In this document: positions 34,409-46,397 of the stretch, in pieces | Position numbering within the stretch: the first letter of the stretch is position 1 | Layout of the letters: each line of letters opens with the position of its first letter | Assembly (NCBI GenBank): GCA_021432635.1 | Contig: MU270085.1 | Span: forward strand, 186,001 to 250,000 | From: Thozetella sp. PMI_491 | Lineage: Eukaryota; Ascomycota; Sordariomycetes; Chaetosphaeriales; Chaetosphaeriaceae | Reading direction: 5' to 3' | Length of the DNA stretch: 64,000 bases | Translations under genes and position numbers: made by a program | Notes under the pieces: generated by a model | Databases searched by the model: none | Seen by the model: the letters and a program-made list of their open reading frames with translations, nothing else | Told to the model about the DNA's origin: nothing

Positions 34409-35569
34409 ATGCATGCCGTTCGTCTCGTCTGTGCCACAGCGCTCCTGCTGCTTAGCCATGTCACCTCGCCTGTGGCTGGTCTGAGCATACCCGGCGAGTA
34501 TCACGCACTTAAGCGCGATCTGCTCAGCGCACCCGTGTCCACCCAGGCTTTAAGCTTCGATAGCAGCACGGCCAAGAACGCCGCATACCCGCGTTTGGCC
34601 ACCCTGTCCGACGGCTCGATCCTGGCGGCATTCACGAGCTTTTCGGGCTCAACCCACAACCTAGTCGTGCAACGCAGCACTGACGGTGGCATAACCTACT
34701 CGCCATGGGGTGCCATCGCGTCCGGCACGGGCGACTTGGACAATGTCTTTATCCTCGAGGTGCCGGGGAGCAGCCCGCCCAAGGTGCTAGCCGCGTTCCG
34801 TAACCACGACAAGTCCGGCAGCACTTACACATACTACCGTATCACTGTGACCCAGTCTACCGACGGCGGGAAGACCTGGTCGTTCCTGAGCACGCCCGTC
34901 GAGGGTGCGCCTTCTGCCACCAACCTGGGCTACTGGGAGCCGTTCATGCGCATTGGTGCCGACGGCAAGGTCCAGCTGACCTACAGCGGCCTGCTCTCGG
35001 GCACAAACCAAGAGACCTTCCGAGCCGTCAGCTCCGATGGCGGTGCGACGTGGACCACGCCCGTCAACCTGCACATCCACCCAACCAACGTCAACATCCG
35101 GGACGGCATGCAGGGAATCGTGAGCGTCACCGACGCAGCTGATGGCCGAGCCGCCCTCGTCATGATCATGGAGACCACGCGGCGGGGCATCGGTATCTTC
35201 AGCGTTGAGTACGCCGTGAGTTACGATGACGGTGCGACGTATCCCAACCGTGGCACCGTCCACGTGCCTACGAGCACGGCCCACAACGCTGGCGCCCCGC
35301 AGATCGCAGCGGTGGGCAACAAGGGGTTGGTGGCCATCTTCATGTCGGACGAGGATCAGTCTTCTACCAACTGGCCGACCATCGCGAGTGTCAAGACTGT
35401 CGTCTCTAACGGGCTGAGCGGTGGCGTGGTGACGTGGTCGGAAAGTCCGGCGCAGCTGTCACCGAATCCGAGCGCGTGGCCGGGTCTCTTGCAGGTCAAC
35501 GATACCGTTTTTGCGGTCTATGGACACAGCGGGATCTCGGGCTTCAAGCTTAGCTGGCCCACGGCGTAG
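34409..35569 (+). CDS. Secreted sialidase-fold (Asp-box/BNR) glycosidase, GH93/GH33-like
   Basis: A single 386-aa frame starts with a signal peptide (VCATALLLLSHVTSPVAG). Asp-box motifs of the six-bladed propeller recur: STDGGITY, STDGGKTW, SSDGGATW and SYDDGATY. The first blade carries YPRLATLSDGSILAAFTSF, with the Arg typical of sialidase-fold enzymes, and a later stretch reads GYWEPFMRIGADGKVQLTYS. The size, secretion signal and the YPR start resemble fungal GH93 exo-arabinanases at least as well as true GH33 sialidases, so the substrate is left open (arabinan or sialoglycan). It acts outside the cell. The coding part is GC-rich with a good upstream TATA. Confidence 0.85.
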   Translation: MHAVRLVCATALLLLSHVTSPVAGLSIPGEYHALKRDLLSAPVSTQALSFDSSTAKNAAYPRLATLSDGSILAAFTSFSGSTHNLVVQRSTDGGITYSPWGAIASGTGDLDNVFILEVPGSSPPKVLAAFRNHDKSGSTYTYYRITVTQSTDGGKTWSFLSTPVEGAPSATNLGYWEPFMRIGADGKVQLTYSGLLSGTNQETFRAVSSDGGATWTTPVNLHIHPTNVNIRDGMQGIVSVTDAADGRAALVMIMETTRRGIGIFSVEYAVSYDDGATYPNRGTVHVPTSTAHNAGAPQIAAVGNKGLVAIFMSDEDQSSTNWPTIASVKTVVSNGLSGGVVTWSESPAQLSPNPSAWPGLLQVNDTVFAVYGHSGISGFKLSWPTA

Positions 35570-37088
35570 TGAAACCACTTCATTGCTGTAAACGAGCGAC
35601 GACCATCCGTCGAGCGCCTGTCGTCTGCCTTGTAAATAACAGCTTTATTGTATGTTTTTATATGTTCAAAATACCACTGTATATACGATACTTGTTATTC
35701 TATCTGTCTTCACTTTCTGCGAGACTTGATTACCTGCCCCGACTGCCTGCATTCTTGGGCCCGTCCCCAGTCAGCACCCACCATTTATAACACTAGACCA
35801 TTTGAAACCTTCTACCACTCCTTCTCGTAAGAATATCTTTGGGCATTTCCTTTTTCGAGAGCGCTACGGACAAGCCTTTGCGTGATCGCTTAGGTGTCCT
35901 TGCGGGGATTCTGAGCTTGCTACTCCACCGCGCCACCTCACCTACCTTGCCTACACTAGAGACCACCCGTGCAGGTGAGATCCTCGAAAAGGGGGCCGTC
36001 GCTACCTACCTATAGTAGAATCAAACAAACCGAAAATCATTTTTAATGGTACGCAGGGTCGACCGTGACCTAGCCACCCAGCCTTCTAGTGCCCAGTTGT
36101 GCCATTTTTGCCCGTCGGCGAGTCTAGGCATGCTTGGTGCGTGACAAGAATCTGCAACAGAGTGCTCTTGGCAATGCGACTTGGTCGCCATTGGGCGAGG
36201 GGAAGCCTCTTATCAACAGAATAGTAAGAAACCTCGGTTGAGACCACACATCTATTGTAGGTGCCAAGAGGCCTGTTGTCAGGGACGTCAGGGTTTAGGG
36301 CGCAACCCTGTATCGCATCGTGCCGATCCAGCCTTCGACCTCAGCCTCTTTCAGTCCATTTATATTCGTCCCAATCTTCATTGGCAATCATTAGCCGCTG
36401 CTGCGGCACAAACTTGCCGGCATACCTTGCCTTTCCCTACGCGACGTCGCCTAGTCCTGCCCGCTTCACACTTGAAGTGTTTCACCGGCTTCCTTGACGC
36501 GCCAAGCAAGTGCCCACTGCACCGACGACCCACATCTAAAATGTTCAAACATGGTAATGTGTCGCGTGCTCACCACTGATGCCCTTGCCAACGCAGTGGT
36601 GGCTATGACCATTCCTCAGCAACATATTGGCCGCCCAAACCCGATTGCGGGGGAGGCGATCTTGGCCATCAAACCCTGCGGCGCTCACTCGCCGATCCCC
36701 TCGGGAGAGAAGTCTAAACCTTGAACTCTCTGATACCTTAGACGGCCCTTGGCGTGTCCTTGGCGCGTTCCGGTCTTCTCACCACATGGAACGTGAAGGC
36801 CATGGTTATTGTGTCCCGCAAGGCTTTTCGGGAAGGTATCCTTTGACGCCCCCTCTCTCAACGCTGCCAAGGTATAGCCCTCGTAGTCTATCCTTGGTGA
36901 AGCCTTTGGGCCATGACAGCTGAAACGCTACGAGGCTAAGAGCAAGGCCGGTGGTCATGTCTATATAATATGTCTCCCTCGCCCATTAATTCTAGAAGCT
37001 ACAGGCAAGTCTCGCCGTGTATCCCTCACAGGCCATATCTTGTCCCATTTCCTATATCTTAAACAGTCTGCTTCTTCTGTATTTTGCA
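35570..37088. other. Intergenic
   Basis: This is the 3' flank of the glycosidase gene and promoter of the next. Several plus-strand frames around 36181-36923 overlap in different frames and have no recognisable motif, so none is called. Confidence 0.4.
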
Positions 37089-37956
37089 ATGATTGCGACT
37101 GCATTGGTTCTTGCCTTCGGGCTCTTCCTTGCCGCACTTGGATTCCCAGCAGGCATAGAGCGTCGTGGAAACAACGGTGCCACAGCGCCTTTTACAGACC
37201 CGGCGACAAATATATCCTTTCAGCGATTCTTCGGGGCTAAATCTGGCTTCTCCTTTGGCGTAAGCTCCCTCAAGATCAAAAAGAGTCCCTGAAGTCAATC
37301 CTTCCACCAGGACACTTTCACCTGTGCTATAAATCTTACTAACATCGGTCATGTAGATCGCGCTCCCGCAAACCCCGAACACATCCTTTATTGGCCTCCT
37401 TGACTTTCCGCTCGGTACCAACGGCGCAGGATGGGGAGGCTGGTCGCTTACCGGCGACATGGAAGGCCCTCTCCTTATGGCAGCGTGGACCCCGGACTCT
37501 AAAACGGTCGTCTCGAGCTTCCGCCAGGCTGCCAACGAAGACGACAACCCACCTGAAGTCACTGGCACGTTTTCCGTCCGTCCCATCGCAGCAGGCACCA
37601 CTGCCAACGCAACACATTTGACATACACGTTCCTGTGCGAAGGGTGCCTCGATGCCAATTTCGGACTCGGAGCGGCTTCTGCCTCCCAGACAGTTGAAAT
37701 GGGCTGGGCACTGGGGAATAAAGCCATTGGTAACCCTGGCAGCTCTGCTGGGGTCTTGAACTTTCACAATGTCGGCTTCGGCGGTTTTGATGCAAACTTG
37801 GCCCAGGCGAAGTTTGCCGAGTTCGATACGTGGGCGGCAATGGCCGGGGCGCCGCTCACTGCGGCGGCAGGAGCGAGACCGATAACGCCCGGAGGAGGGG
37901 ATGATGACGACGACGATGGTGAAGACGATAGCGACGACGAGGAGGATGACGATTGA
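37089..37956 (+). CDS. Secreted AA8-like cytochrome (CDH-type haem) domain protein
   Basis: Two exons, 37089-37259 and 37357-37956, give 256 aa. A signal peptide (MIATALVLAFGLFLAALGFPAG) leads into a domain resembling the b-type cytochrome of cellobiose dehydrogenase: FTDPATNISFQRF, GFSFGIALPQ, GWGGWSLTGDMEGPLLMAAW with the probable Met haem ligand, TYTFLCEGC, and VLNFHNVGFGGF with the probable His ligand, then DLxxAKxxEYDxW-like residues. There is no flavin domain and no membrane helix, so it is a free-standing secreted electron-transfer module, likely feeding lytic polysaccharide monooxygenases or reducing iron. The last ~22 residues are almost purely Asp/Glu after a GGG linker, an unusual tail for this family. 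Confidence 0.8.
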
Positions 37957-40584
37957 ATCAGAATGGGATGTTTGAGTCGGATGTGTGATATTAGCCAGCT
38001 GTGAGCCAAACTGAAGCAAATGCTGCCTGGCTGCCGGGGTTTTCTGCCGGGTTTTGATATATATATCGGATCATACCGGTTCAAGCGTCCTACAGACGGT
38101 TTACGATTGAGCAAGCTGAGCTGGCATTAACTTCTAGAAATTGATCTGATCGCGAGATACCAGCCGGCCTGGACAACTTTCGCGTTGATATTCGATCATC
38201 TAGCATTCGCCTTCAAAAGGTACCTATTTCCCTTCCGCTACGGTTGGGTTGGGAGAATGTAAGGACCGTAAGTATTTAGCCTCGGGCTTGGAGGCATTTT
38301 CCGAGCCCATCTGGTGCTTCAGGCGAAAACTACTGCTATGGGCTCAACGGGGGGTACTCGGAGCAGTGCGAGATAAGAACGAGAGGGTGCTTAAGTTAGT
38401 TCAGCTGTGTGCACAGTATCTGTTAGCTACGCATTTGTGATCTGCTGCGTGCATAACGTCGTTTCTTTGGCTGTCACTAGGCTCTTTGGGTTCCAAGTCG
38501 AATGAAAGCATTCTCCCGGCTATGAAAGACGAAGCGGCCGATTGTGCGCAAGCATACGGAATATGGATGTGTCTGTATAAACTGGCTATGAACGCCTTGG
38601 CAATCGAGAAATTAGAGCCGCGTTAAACAAGTGCTACGATTCGGTGCCTCGACTCGTTGCCGAGGCTAGCGACCAAGCTAAATTGCCGAGCCCACTCGCT
38701 ACCAAGGCTAACCGGATGCCCGGAAACATATGCAAACCTGCGAATCTCGGTGAGCATGGATAACAGAGATGGGCTAGCCTCATTGATCGGTAAGTTTAAT
38801 TACCATGACTACTTTGGGGCAAACCGGTGACGTATGCTTTCCCAAACGACGTTGTAATGGCATACCGTAAGGTCTTTCCAGAATTAACCGGGTAAGGGCG
38901 AACGAGATGCTCCCTCACGTAGGGACTACCTTAAATCGCAAGCATGTGAAGCTGCAAGATACACGCGGCCAATTACAGGCATACGCCGTGTATACGAGGT
39001 GTCCTTAAACAGCGGCCGCTAATGCCCCTTTACCGACAATGTCGACCGGGCTTGGAAGAAATTCCGAGACCTTTCCGCTCTCTATGCTCAGGGAGAGGAG
39101 GCAGGCCAAGAACAATAGCCCTACAAGAGTCTCTGAATATCTGGCGATCCCAACTAAGAATTGACGATGGGTCACTATTTCGGCCCAACTTCCCGAGCAC
39201 TGTCCAAATTTAAGAACCACATGGATATCGCGGGTGGTCCAGCGAGGTATCGGCCGCAAGACTGACATGTCAGATTGAACTGTGCACCACCTATTGTCTC
39301 GTCAAGGAGTGGGCCGGCCGCACTTGATGAGATGAAGGGCAAAGACAGCATGGGGATTGGCTCTGTCTCAGAACCTGGCGGCTGCGGCCGCCGGAATCCC
39401 AGCAATAGGGGCCTTAGGAAATGGTGGCTATTTCCTGAAGTGGCCCGGGCGACCTGCGCAGCTCGTATTTTGTTCCGCGTTTGTTCCTGCGTACGCGGCC
39501 CGGCTTGCTTCCTTGCTGGACTTGCTTCTGATCTTCATCAATGCAAGGAATGCAAGGCATCTGATAGGTAGAGACAGCACTCAAACACTCAGCGTCAGCA
39601 AAGGTTATGTGATTGCCCAAGGGACCAGCCAGGCAGTCAAGACAAGGGACTTCCCGAATTGGCAGACTGGCGAGACCCATCTTGCTCTTCTGCAGTGGTA
39701 CGTTTTTTAACACTTATATGCGCAGAAAGGACGGCCGCCTAAGCCAGTCCTGGCCACTTGCGACGAGCCAAGACTCGTCAGACTGCTCAGGCCGGGAAGA
39801 CGTTGGGGGCCGGGGGTGGGGGGGATGACGGCGGAGCTTATTCCATCTCAAGTCCCTTGGCCTTGGCCCAAACCACAGTGGCTGTGGATCGCTGTCGCAA
39901 CGGACCTTGGCAAGACATTTTTGGAGGCTCCGGCCCCGGCAGCGTCAGAATTTGAACACAGACGCACATGTTTGTTCCGCGCTCTCCGGTTAAAGCAGAC
40001 AGCCGGGTCGAAGTCTGCGTCGCTTGTTTGTACCGGCCGCTGGCTGGCGCGGTGAATGCGAGAGCTCGAGACATTTTGCTGGAATGGGAACCAACATCTG
40101 CGCACACGATTGGGCCGCGAGCTCCTCTAGGCTCGACTGGGTTCCTCCGGACTCCCGCCGTGGATCGTCCGGGCAGGCAATGCCCAGTGCTGGGCGTGCG
40201 TTGTCACACCCCTTACTCCTATGCAAGACGACGGCGCCCATCCCCCCTGTACAATCACGGCAGTGCGGCACGGGCCTGGGCTACCCATCTCGAGCTTTGT
40301 ACGCACCGAAGAGCCTCGTGCCCAGAAGTGTTGCACAAGGTTTTCGGTGGTCACGGGCATCTACATATATTAAGAATTCTCGCTTGCACCCAACGGAGCA
40401 CCCTGTCAACTTTCTTCTGGACCCTCTTTCCAACTGCGGGAGCGGCATTCAATTTTTGTTGTAGACGCCATGCTGGAGCAGCCGTCGTCGCCTTCGGATT
40501 CGACTGCTCGTGTGACATATACACACTAACTGAGCGCCCTTCGCCGATTACATGACTTGACGTCCTGCCTGCCGCACGCGAGCG
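37957..40584. other. Long intergenic region
   Basis: Many short, mutually overlapping frames occur (for example 39357-39710, 39968-40555), consistent with GC-rich chance ORFs. No motif, splice pattern or repeat supports a gene. Confidence 0.45.
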
Positions 40585-42075
40585 ATGCCGTCGCCCTCTT
40601 CTCGGGATGCAAACTGGATAGACGTATGGAACCGCCTCTCCCCACTGACCCCGTGGCCTGCCACGCGGGCTCAGGATGCCGGCTTCCTTCCTTCTGCTTT
40701 ATCAGTGCTGATTTTCTTACTCTAACCTACAGGGCCTGCGCGGGGTGGCCTCTCTCATCATCGTATGCGGCCACGTCTGCACCGCGTTCGCTCCCCATCT
40801 CCACGCTCCGGCGCTGTCCGAGAAAGGGGACTTCACCCTCCTCCAGCTGCCTTTCTTGCGACTCTGTGTCGGAGGGAGATCAGCCGTCGCTCTCTTCTTT
40901 CTGATTACCGGCTACGTCAGCGCGATAGGCCCGATCGCCAAGTCACGAGCCGGCAATGTTGAGGACGCCTTTGCTGGCATCGCCAGGAGCGCACTGGCTC
41001 GCTCCATCAGGCTTGTCTTACCTGCGATGATCGCCACCTTCATTAGCTGGCTGCTTGCCGAGTCCGGCGCCTACAAGATGTCGGAGCATGTCGATGCAAC
41101 CTGGATACGCCAGGGCTACCACGGGCCGGCACCGAGCTTCGCTGCGTCGGTGCAGAGCCTTGTAGGCGCGCAAGTCAGCACTTGGACGATTGGGTGGAAC
41201 GAATATGACGGGACCCAGTGGACGCTGATTCTGTTCCTGGAGGGAAGCTTCTTGGTATACACGACCATGCTTTCGACCATCATGGTGACGCCCAAGGCGC
41301 GGAAGCTCATCTTTGGTCTCCTGTACCTCTATGCTTGGCTGAGCGAGCCCAGTACGCCCTGCTCCTCCACACCCCCACCCCAAGGCTGCCCTAAGAGATG
41401 AAAACCCAATGCTAACCATCTCGTCATATGATAGGCCATGCCCACACCTCTGTCAAGAGTATGAACGTTGTTGTGGGCATGTTCGTCGCGGAAATGCACA
41501 ACGAATACGGACAGGCAGCCACCTCCCTCCTCCCCTTCCCGATACCAAGCCTAGTGATCCTTCTCGGCCTCTTCTGCTGTGGGTTTCCTCAGCAGTCTGC
41601 GGAATGGACTTGGTGGTCCAATGCGATGGAATACGCCATGAAGGCCATGGCCCCGGCCGAAGCAGATATCCGACGGTACTGGGACAGCATTGGCGCGAGC
41701 CTGATTCTCATCGGTATCTTTTTCTCCCCCACTGCTCGGAAAATACTGTCTACCCCGGCCTTCAATTTCCTCGGCCGCGTTAGTTTCCCGGTGTATCTCC
41801 TCCACAATCAGCTCATGAAATCGCTGCTTACCTGGATGGTCTACTTTCCGAGCGCCCTAAACCCTGAGGTGGATGCAGAAGGACACAAACAGGATCTCAG
41901 GCGAGGGTCGCTGCCTCATATAGCAATATCCCTCGTTATATTCTATTATGTCCTCTACCGGTTGGCTTCGCTATGGGTCAAATATATTGACCCAATGTGC
42001 GGAGAGATCGTCAAGCGTGTCACAAGCTGGGCGACCGAAGATGGCCCAGCTGAGAAACCAGCAGCGACTGTATAG
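40585..42075 (+). CDS. Acyltransferase-3 family integral membrane protein
   Basis: Three exons, 40585-40623, 40733-41351 and 41435-42075, join in frame to 432 aa. The 13-codon first exon matters: splicing at its GTATGG donor creates WIDGLRGVASLIIVCGHVC, which restores the family signature DGLRG....GH around the catalytic His. Further landmarks are FLRLCVGGRSAVALFFLITGYV, ARSIRLVLPAMIATFI, WTLILFLEGSFLVY and FNFLGRVSFPVYLLHNQL near the C-terminus, with about ten membrane helices. Family members transfer acetyl or other acyl groups to sugars, glycans or small metabolites in a membrane. The acceptor here is unknown. Confidence 0.88.
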
Positions 42076-43881
42076 TCGGCCAGTGCGCGCGCGCAGCTGC
42101 TGGTCTGGCTGTGAGATTCTCATAGCGGAGGCAAGGTTGTTCTCTCAACTTCAGCGTTGAGATTTCTTAGATCACGGTGGAGAAGGAACCCACCAAGCAC
42201 ATTCATACATGTCAGGAGATACCAAATGAACAACATAGACCATACAGAACCAAAGGATTTCATTACTGTTCAATAAAACAGTCCAAAAAGATGCTAATGT
42301 GAGTGGCGTAATTGCATTGGCATCGAAACTAGAAGTATCAAGTAGGAAGGCACTCCGGGCTCGGTATTCGCGGTACTAAAGTATGCCTGGATAATTACAC
42401 ATTGGACACTCGTCTTTTCGTCTACTCGGCCCAGGGGTCGTTTGCAGCATCGGCGAGGAAGAGATTGCAGAAGTCCTACGCCGACTGGTTGGGATCGGAA
42501 GGGTTGGCGGCCCAGCCTGCGGCGTGGGCTTTCTTACTCTGTCGGGACAGAGTCTCTCGTTGGTCCACGGAATGCAGCTCACGGGCGGTGCCCAGCCAAT
42601 CTATAGTGTCTCTTAAGGTAGAATGTACGATGACACACCAGTGGCCCGCTCGTTGCGGCTTGCATTTCCTGGGTTAGTGCTGCTACGGTACCCTCGCTTC
42701 GTGATTCTAGACGCATGCCTGCGCATGGGCTCGAGGACCCGCTGCGTATCCCAATCTATTTATTCTAAGGTATTCGCGGGGATAGCCCGGTGGTATTGTA
42801 TGCCACCATTTCTATGTTATAACTAGGTATGGTGCGGAGATGGAGGAGATGCGCGCAGTATTTAACCGCTTTGTTAATTTTCTATTTATGTACCCTTGGT
42901 GTTTCTGAACTATTAAACTTGGTGTGCGATAATGGGCCAGGTTATAGATCTCTAGTTGCCACGCGCTGGGCCAATTGAGCATGGCGCGGGCCAAACAAAA
43001 TCTTGTATTTGCGTTTATCCTTTGGCATGTGGATGCAAAAATTAACTTACCGCGTGGCAAAGCACTCTCTGCAAGACAGGGAGGAGGAAGCGGCTGACCG
43101 GCCCGCTGGGTTGCACAGCAAAGTAGGGGCCCCAAAGCTGGTTCCTGGTGCTGTTGGTACAGTAGAGTAGCTGAAGCAGGCAGGTAAGCTGGATAACCTG
43201 CAATGCGAGAACGACCAACAACCCCTAACCAGCCCACGGCCTAGCTCACTTGCTCCATTCGACATCGGGCCACTTCGCACGGGGGCATTTTGCGCGCAGG
43301 TTGCAGTCAATGTGGCCATTTTGCTTCCCGCTGTCGACGCATATCCCTATATTGCCTACGCAAGTGCGTCCAGCCCCCAGCTGCCCGGTCGGCCCAGCTG
43401 CCCTTTTCGTCCCAGCCAGCGCATTTTTCTGGTTCAACTCCTCACTGTCGGCAACCCAGTACGACGCTGGGGCCGGGCGCATCCGATGCCCTACACATCC
43501 GGGTATCTGGGGCAAGGCATATTCAGCTCAAACCCCTGGCCTCTGCTGAGCTTAAGCCAATCGGAGAAGGAGGGGAATCAATAGTGTGGCGGCCGGCAAT
43601 GCATCGCACCTGAACTACGCTGCAGTTGGTCCCAGGTCCCTCGGAGGCTGACATGCAGCTTGTCAACCAGAGCTCGGTGTCCTGCATAGGTACACAATGC
43701 AGACCCGGATCTCGGACCCCTTTCCGGTTGTTGGCGATCTGCTATCCACGCCGGTGCGCTGACGAGAGGTAAGGGGGGCTTATAACTATGGCTCGCGCTC
43801 TAAGGCATTGTAGTCGAGGTTTCCCGCCAGAGCCGATCGCCCACAGGTCTAACTCTGTGCTCCCGCCCTGTGCAATCCACC
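42076..43881. other. Intergenic
   Basis: Open frames at 43047-43613 overlap in several phases and show no family resemblance. Nothing else is recognised. Confidence 0.45.
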
Positions 43882-45702
43882 ATGCTTCGCTTTCCCTTCC
43901 AGGCTGTGAGCTTCCTCTCGCTGTTCGCGGGCCTAGCTGTAAGCGATGCCCCGCTGATCCATGATTACGACGGTTACAACGCGGGCAACTACGGCTCTGC
44001 GCCAAATCAGACATACAAGTCCTCACCTCTGGTCTCCCCGCTATTTCAGGTCACGACATGGGACAAGTCGGCGACGGATGCGTCAAAATACATATTCCTG
44101 GGCCTGCGGGAGCCCGGTCAAGAGGCGTCCCCTCTCATCTTCTCCTCCGCTGACCTGAGCTTGGTCTGGGCCGACCCAAAATACCTGATGGTCGCGGACG
44201 TTGGGGTCCAAACGTTTCGCAATGCCCCAGTTCTGGTTGTTGGCCAAGGCGCTCCCGTCCAGTTCCACACAAAGGGCAGCTGCATGATTCTTGACAGCAG
44301 CTATACGCTGCTTTATAATGTTTCCGTGCCGGAGCTCACGCCAGGTCTTGATAGCGACCTGCACGAGTGCCGAATTTCGGACGACGACACCATGCTGATC
44401 ACAACCTATACCACAAAGCCCTGGGACCTAAGCTCGGTGGGTGGGTCGGTAGACGATACCATTGTGGACGCTGGGTTTGCCGAGATCGACATCGTCACCG
44501 GGGCTGTGCTGTTCTCCTGGACGGCTACAGATCACTTTGCCCTTAATGAGTCGTATCTTGACTATACCCCGGGCGGCTGGGACTGGTTTCACGTCAATAG
44601 CGTCCAGAAGGTAGATTTCTATAACCCCCATGTTTCCCTTCAGATGCCATGGCTAACACATGATCAAAGACTGCAGAGGGGGATTATGTGATCTCCTGCC
44701 ACTCCATTAAGGCTATTCTTCTAATCAGCGGGTCTAACGGTTTGCCGATCTGGTTTCTCGGGGGGCGCCATAACGAGTTTACAGATCTCTCTGGAGGAAA
44801 CGCGACTAATTTCGGCTTCCAGCATGATGCTGTCTTCCAGAATGCAGGCCGCACACGGCTCACCATGTTCGACAACCACGAGTACACGTCCGCGGAAGCA
44901 GGTTGCACCGGGAACTGTTCACGGGGCCTCGAGCTCGCTATCGACTACAAGGCAAAGACGGTCAAGGCGGCTCGAGAGCTCTGGCATCCTGCAAGCCTTG
45001 CGTCCATAGCTCTTGGAGGAACCCAACTCTTACCTAACGGTGGCTACATGGTGTATGTTTTCCTATGCTCCTTTTTGCCATTTTCGTCGAATATCCGGAG
45101 TATTTGAGTTCCTACGCTTGGGACATGCTCCGGGTAGCTATAGAAACGTCCACTCTAGGATATCACTAACAGTTAGGCCCGGATAGCTGTTGGGGTGCTA
45201 ACCCGGGCATTACTGAGCACAAGGCTGACGGCAGTGTTATTTGGAATTTCCAATTCGCCCCGTGGTCAAGCGATTTAGACATTGCAGGCATCGGCTTCAA
45301 CTACAGGACAGTGAAGGGGAACTGGGTCGGCCGCCCTAGTTGGACGCCGAGCATCGCGGTCGCCGGAAACGGTACCGCAGCATCGGCTGCATTTGTTAGC
45401 TGGAACGGAGCCACAGAGGTCAAGAACTGGGCTGTGGTAAGTACACCGCCTCTACCGCTCACTCAGGCGCCCCTTGTTTTTATGGCCATCCGCTAAACTT
45501 GAATTAGTACGTCGGAAGCTCTGTGGCCGGCCTTCGGTTCTACACGAAGATCCCAAGACAGGGATTTGAGAGTAGCGTGACCATTGGAGCGGTTGCATAT
45601 GCCCAAATTGATGCTCTTGACAAGTCAGGAAAGGTATTGGGGACAACCGCTTTAGTTAATGTCAAGACTGGTGCTGTGGTGCAGAACGGCCGCGTGTCAT
45701 GA
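43882..45702 (+). CDS. Secreted arylsulfotransferase (ASST)-family protein
   Basis: Four exons, 43882-44610, 44670-45050, 45173-45436 and 45508-45702, join in frame to 522 aa. A signal peptide (FQAVSFLSLFAGLAVSDA) precedes a beta-propeller with the fungal arylsulfotransferase pattern: YIFLGLREPG, TFRNAPVLVVGQGA, DLHECRISDDDTMLITTY, FAEIDIVTGAVLFSW, DWFHVNSVQK, then DYVISCHSIKAILLI, WFLGGRHNEFT, FGFQHDAVFQ, MFDNHE and GGTQLLPNGGY. These HxV/HD and N-G-x segments are shared by the family (Arylsulfotran_2), which is usually annotated as moving sulfate between phenols, although few fungal members are tested. The splice at 45051/45172 is less certain than the others (a GTGTAT donor). Confidence 0.85.
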
Positions 45703-46397
45703 ACTTCTCCTCCTTTAGTCCCCATAGATTCTCGGGACTAGGATTATATCTTAGGCACTGGTTAGTGGCAAGATGGTGCCGTGAATCCCGGCCGCTCTTG
45801 CACATGAAATAGCTTAGACAACTGCGAATTCTACCAGCTCCAGCGGGCCGCAAACCCATGCACACTTCGGCGCAGCTGTTCCTCAGGGTCGTGAAGCATA
45901 CCCGTGGGACGATCGGGAGTTGTAGTCGGCATTTATTATGGTCAGGAAGAGGCTCTAGGTGTTGGCGGAATTGCGCCCGAGAAACGGGTTCAATCTCGAT
46001 CGGCCGTGGAGCCGCATACCCAAATTGCCTCGGATATATCAACTACCGCGATTCGCATCCGACCGCTGCTGTAGGAGTGGCAGAACGCGGGGACAATTTA
46101 TCCGCCCGCCACGAGAGACCGGCCGATCCAAAAATGGAAACCCAGAGAGTTGCGCCCGGAGCGGAACTACGTTTGGACATCCACCAGCGCGGTTGAACGT
46201 CGTAATGAAGAAAAGCCAAGTGCGGAGGTGTGGCAGCGAGCAACCTATATCCTCCGCATTAATTAATGCCAGATTCCATGAGAGCAGTCGACGTATAAAT
46301 AAGGTCAGAAGGCTTGCATTGTTTGATATGACGAGTCCACGATCAGCTCCAACTTCTCCCGTCGACGACTTCTACTGTGAAGCACGAAGGATTCACG
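45703..46397. other. Intergenic, promoter of the CE1-like esterase
   Basis: Frames here are short and unrelated to known families. No clear TATA is identified. Confidence 0.4.

Noticed and set aside
36181-36923. Overlapping plus-strand frames
   Set aside because: Low-information translations in three phases without start context or splice logic.
39968-40555. 195-codon plus-strand frame before the acyltransferase
   Set aside because: Several other frames of similar length overlap it in GC-rich DNA, and the translation has no domain-like pattern.
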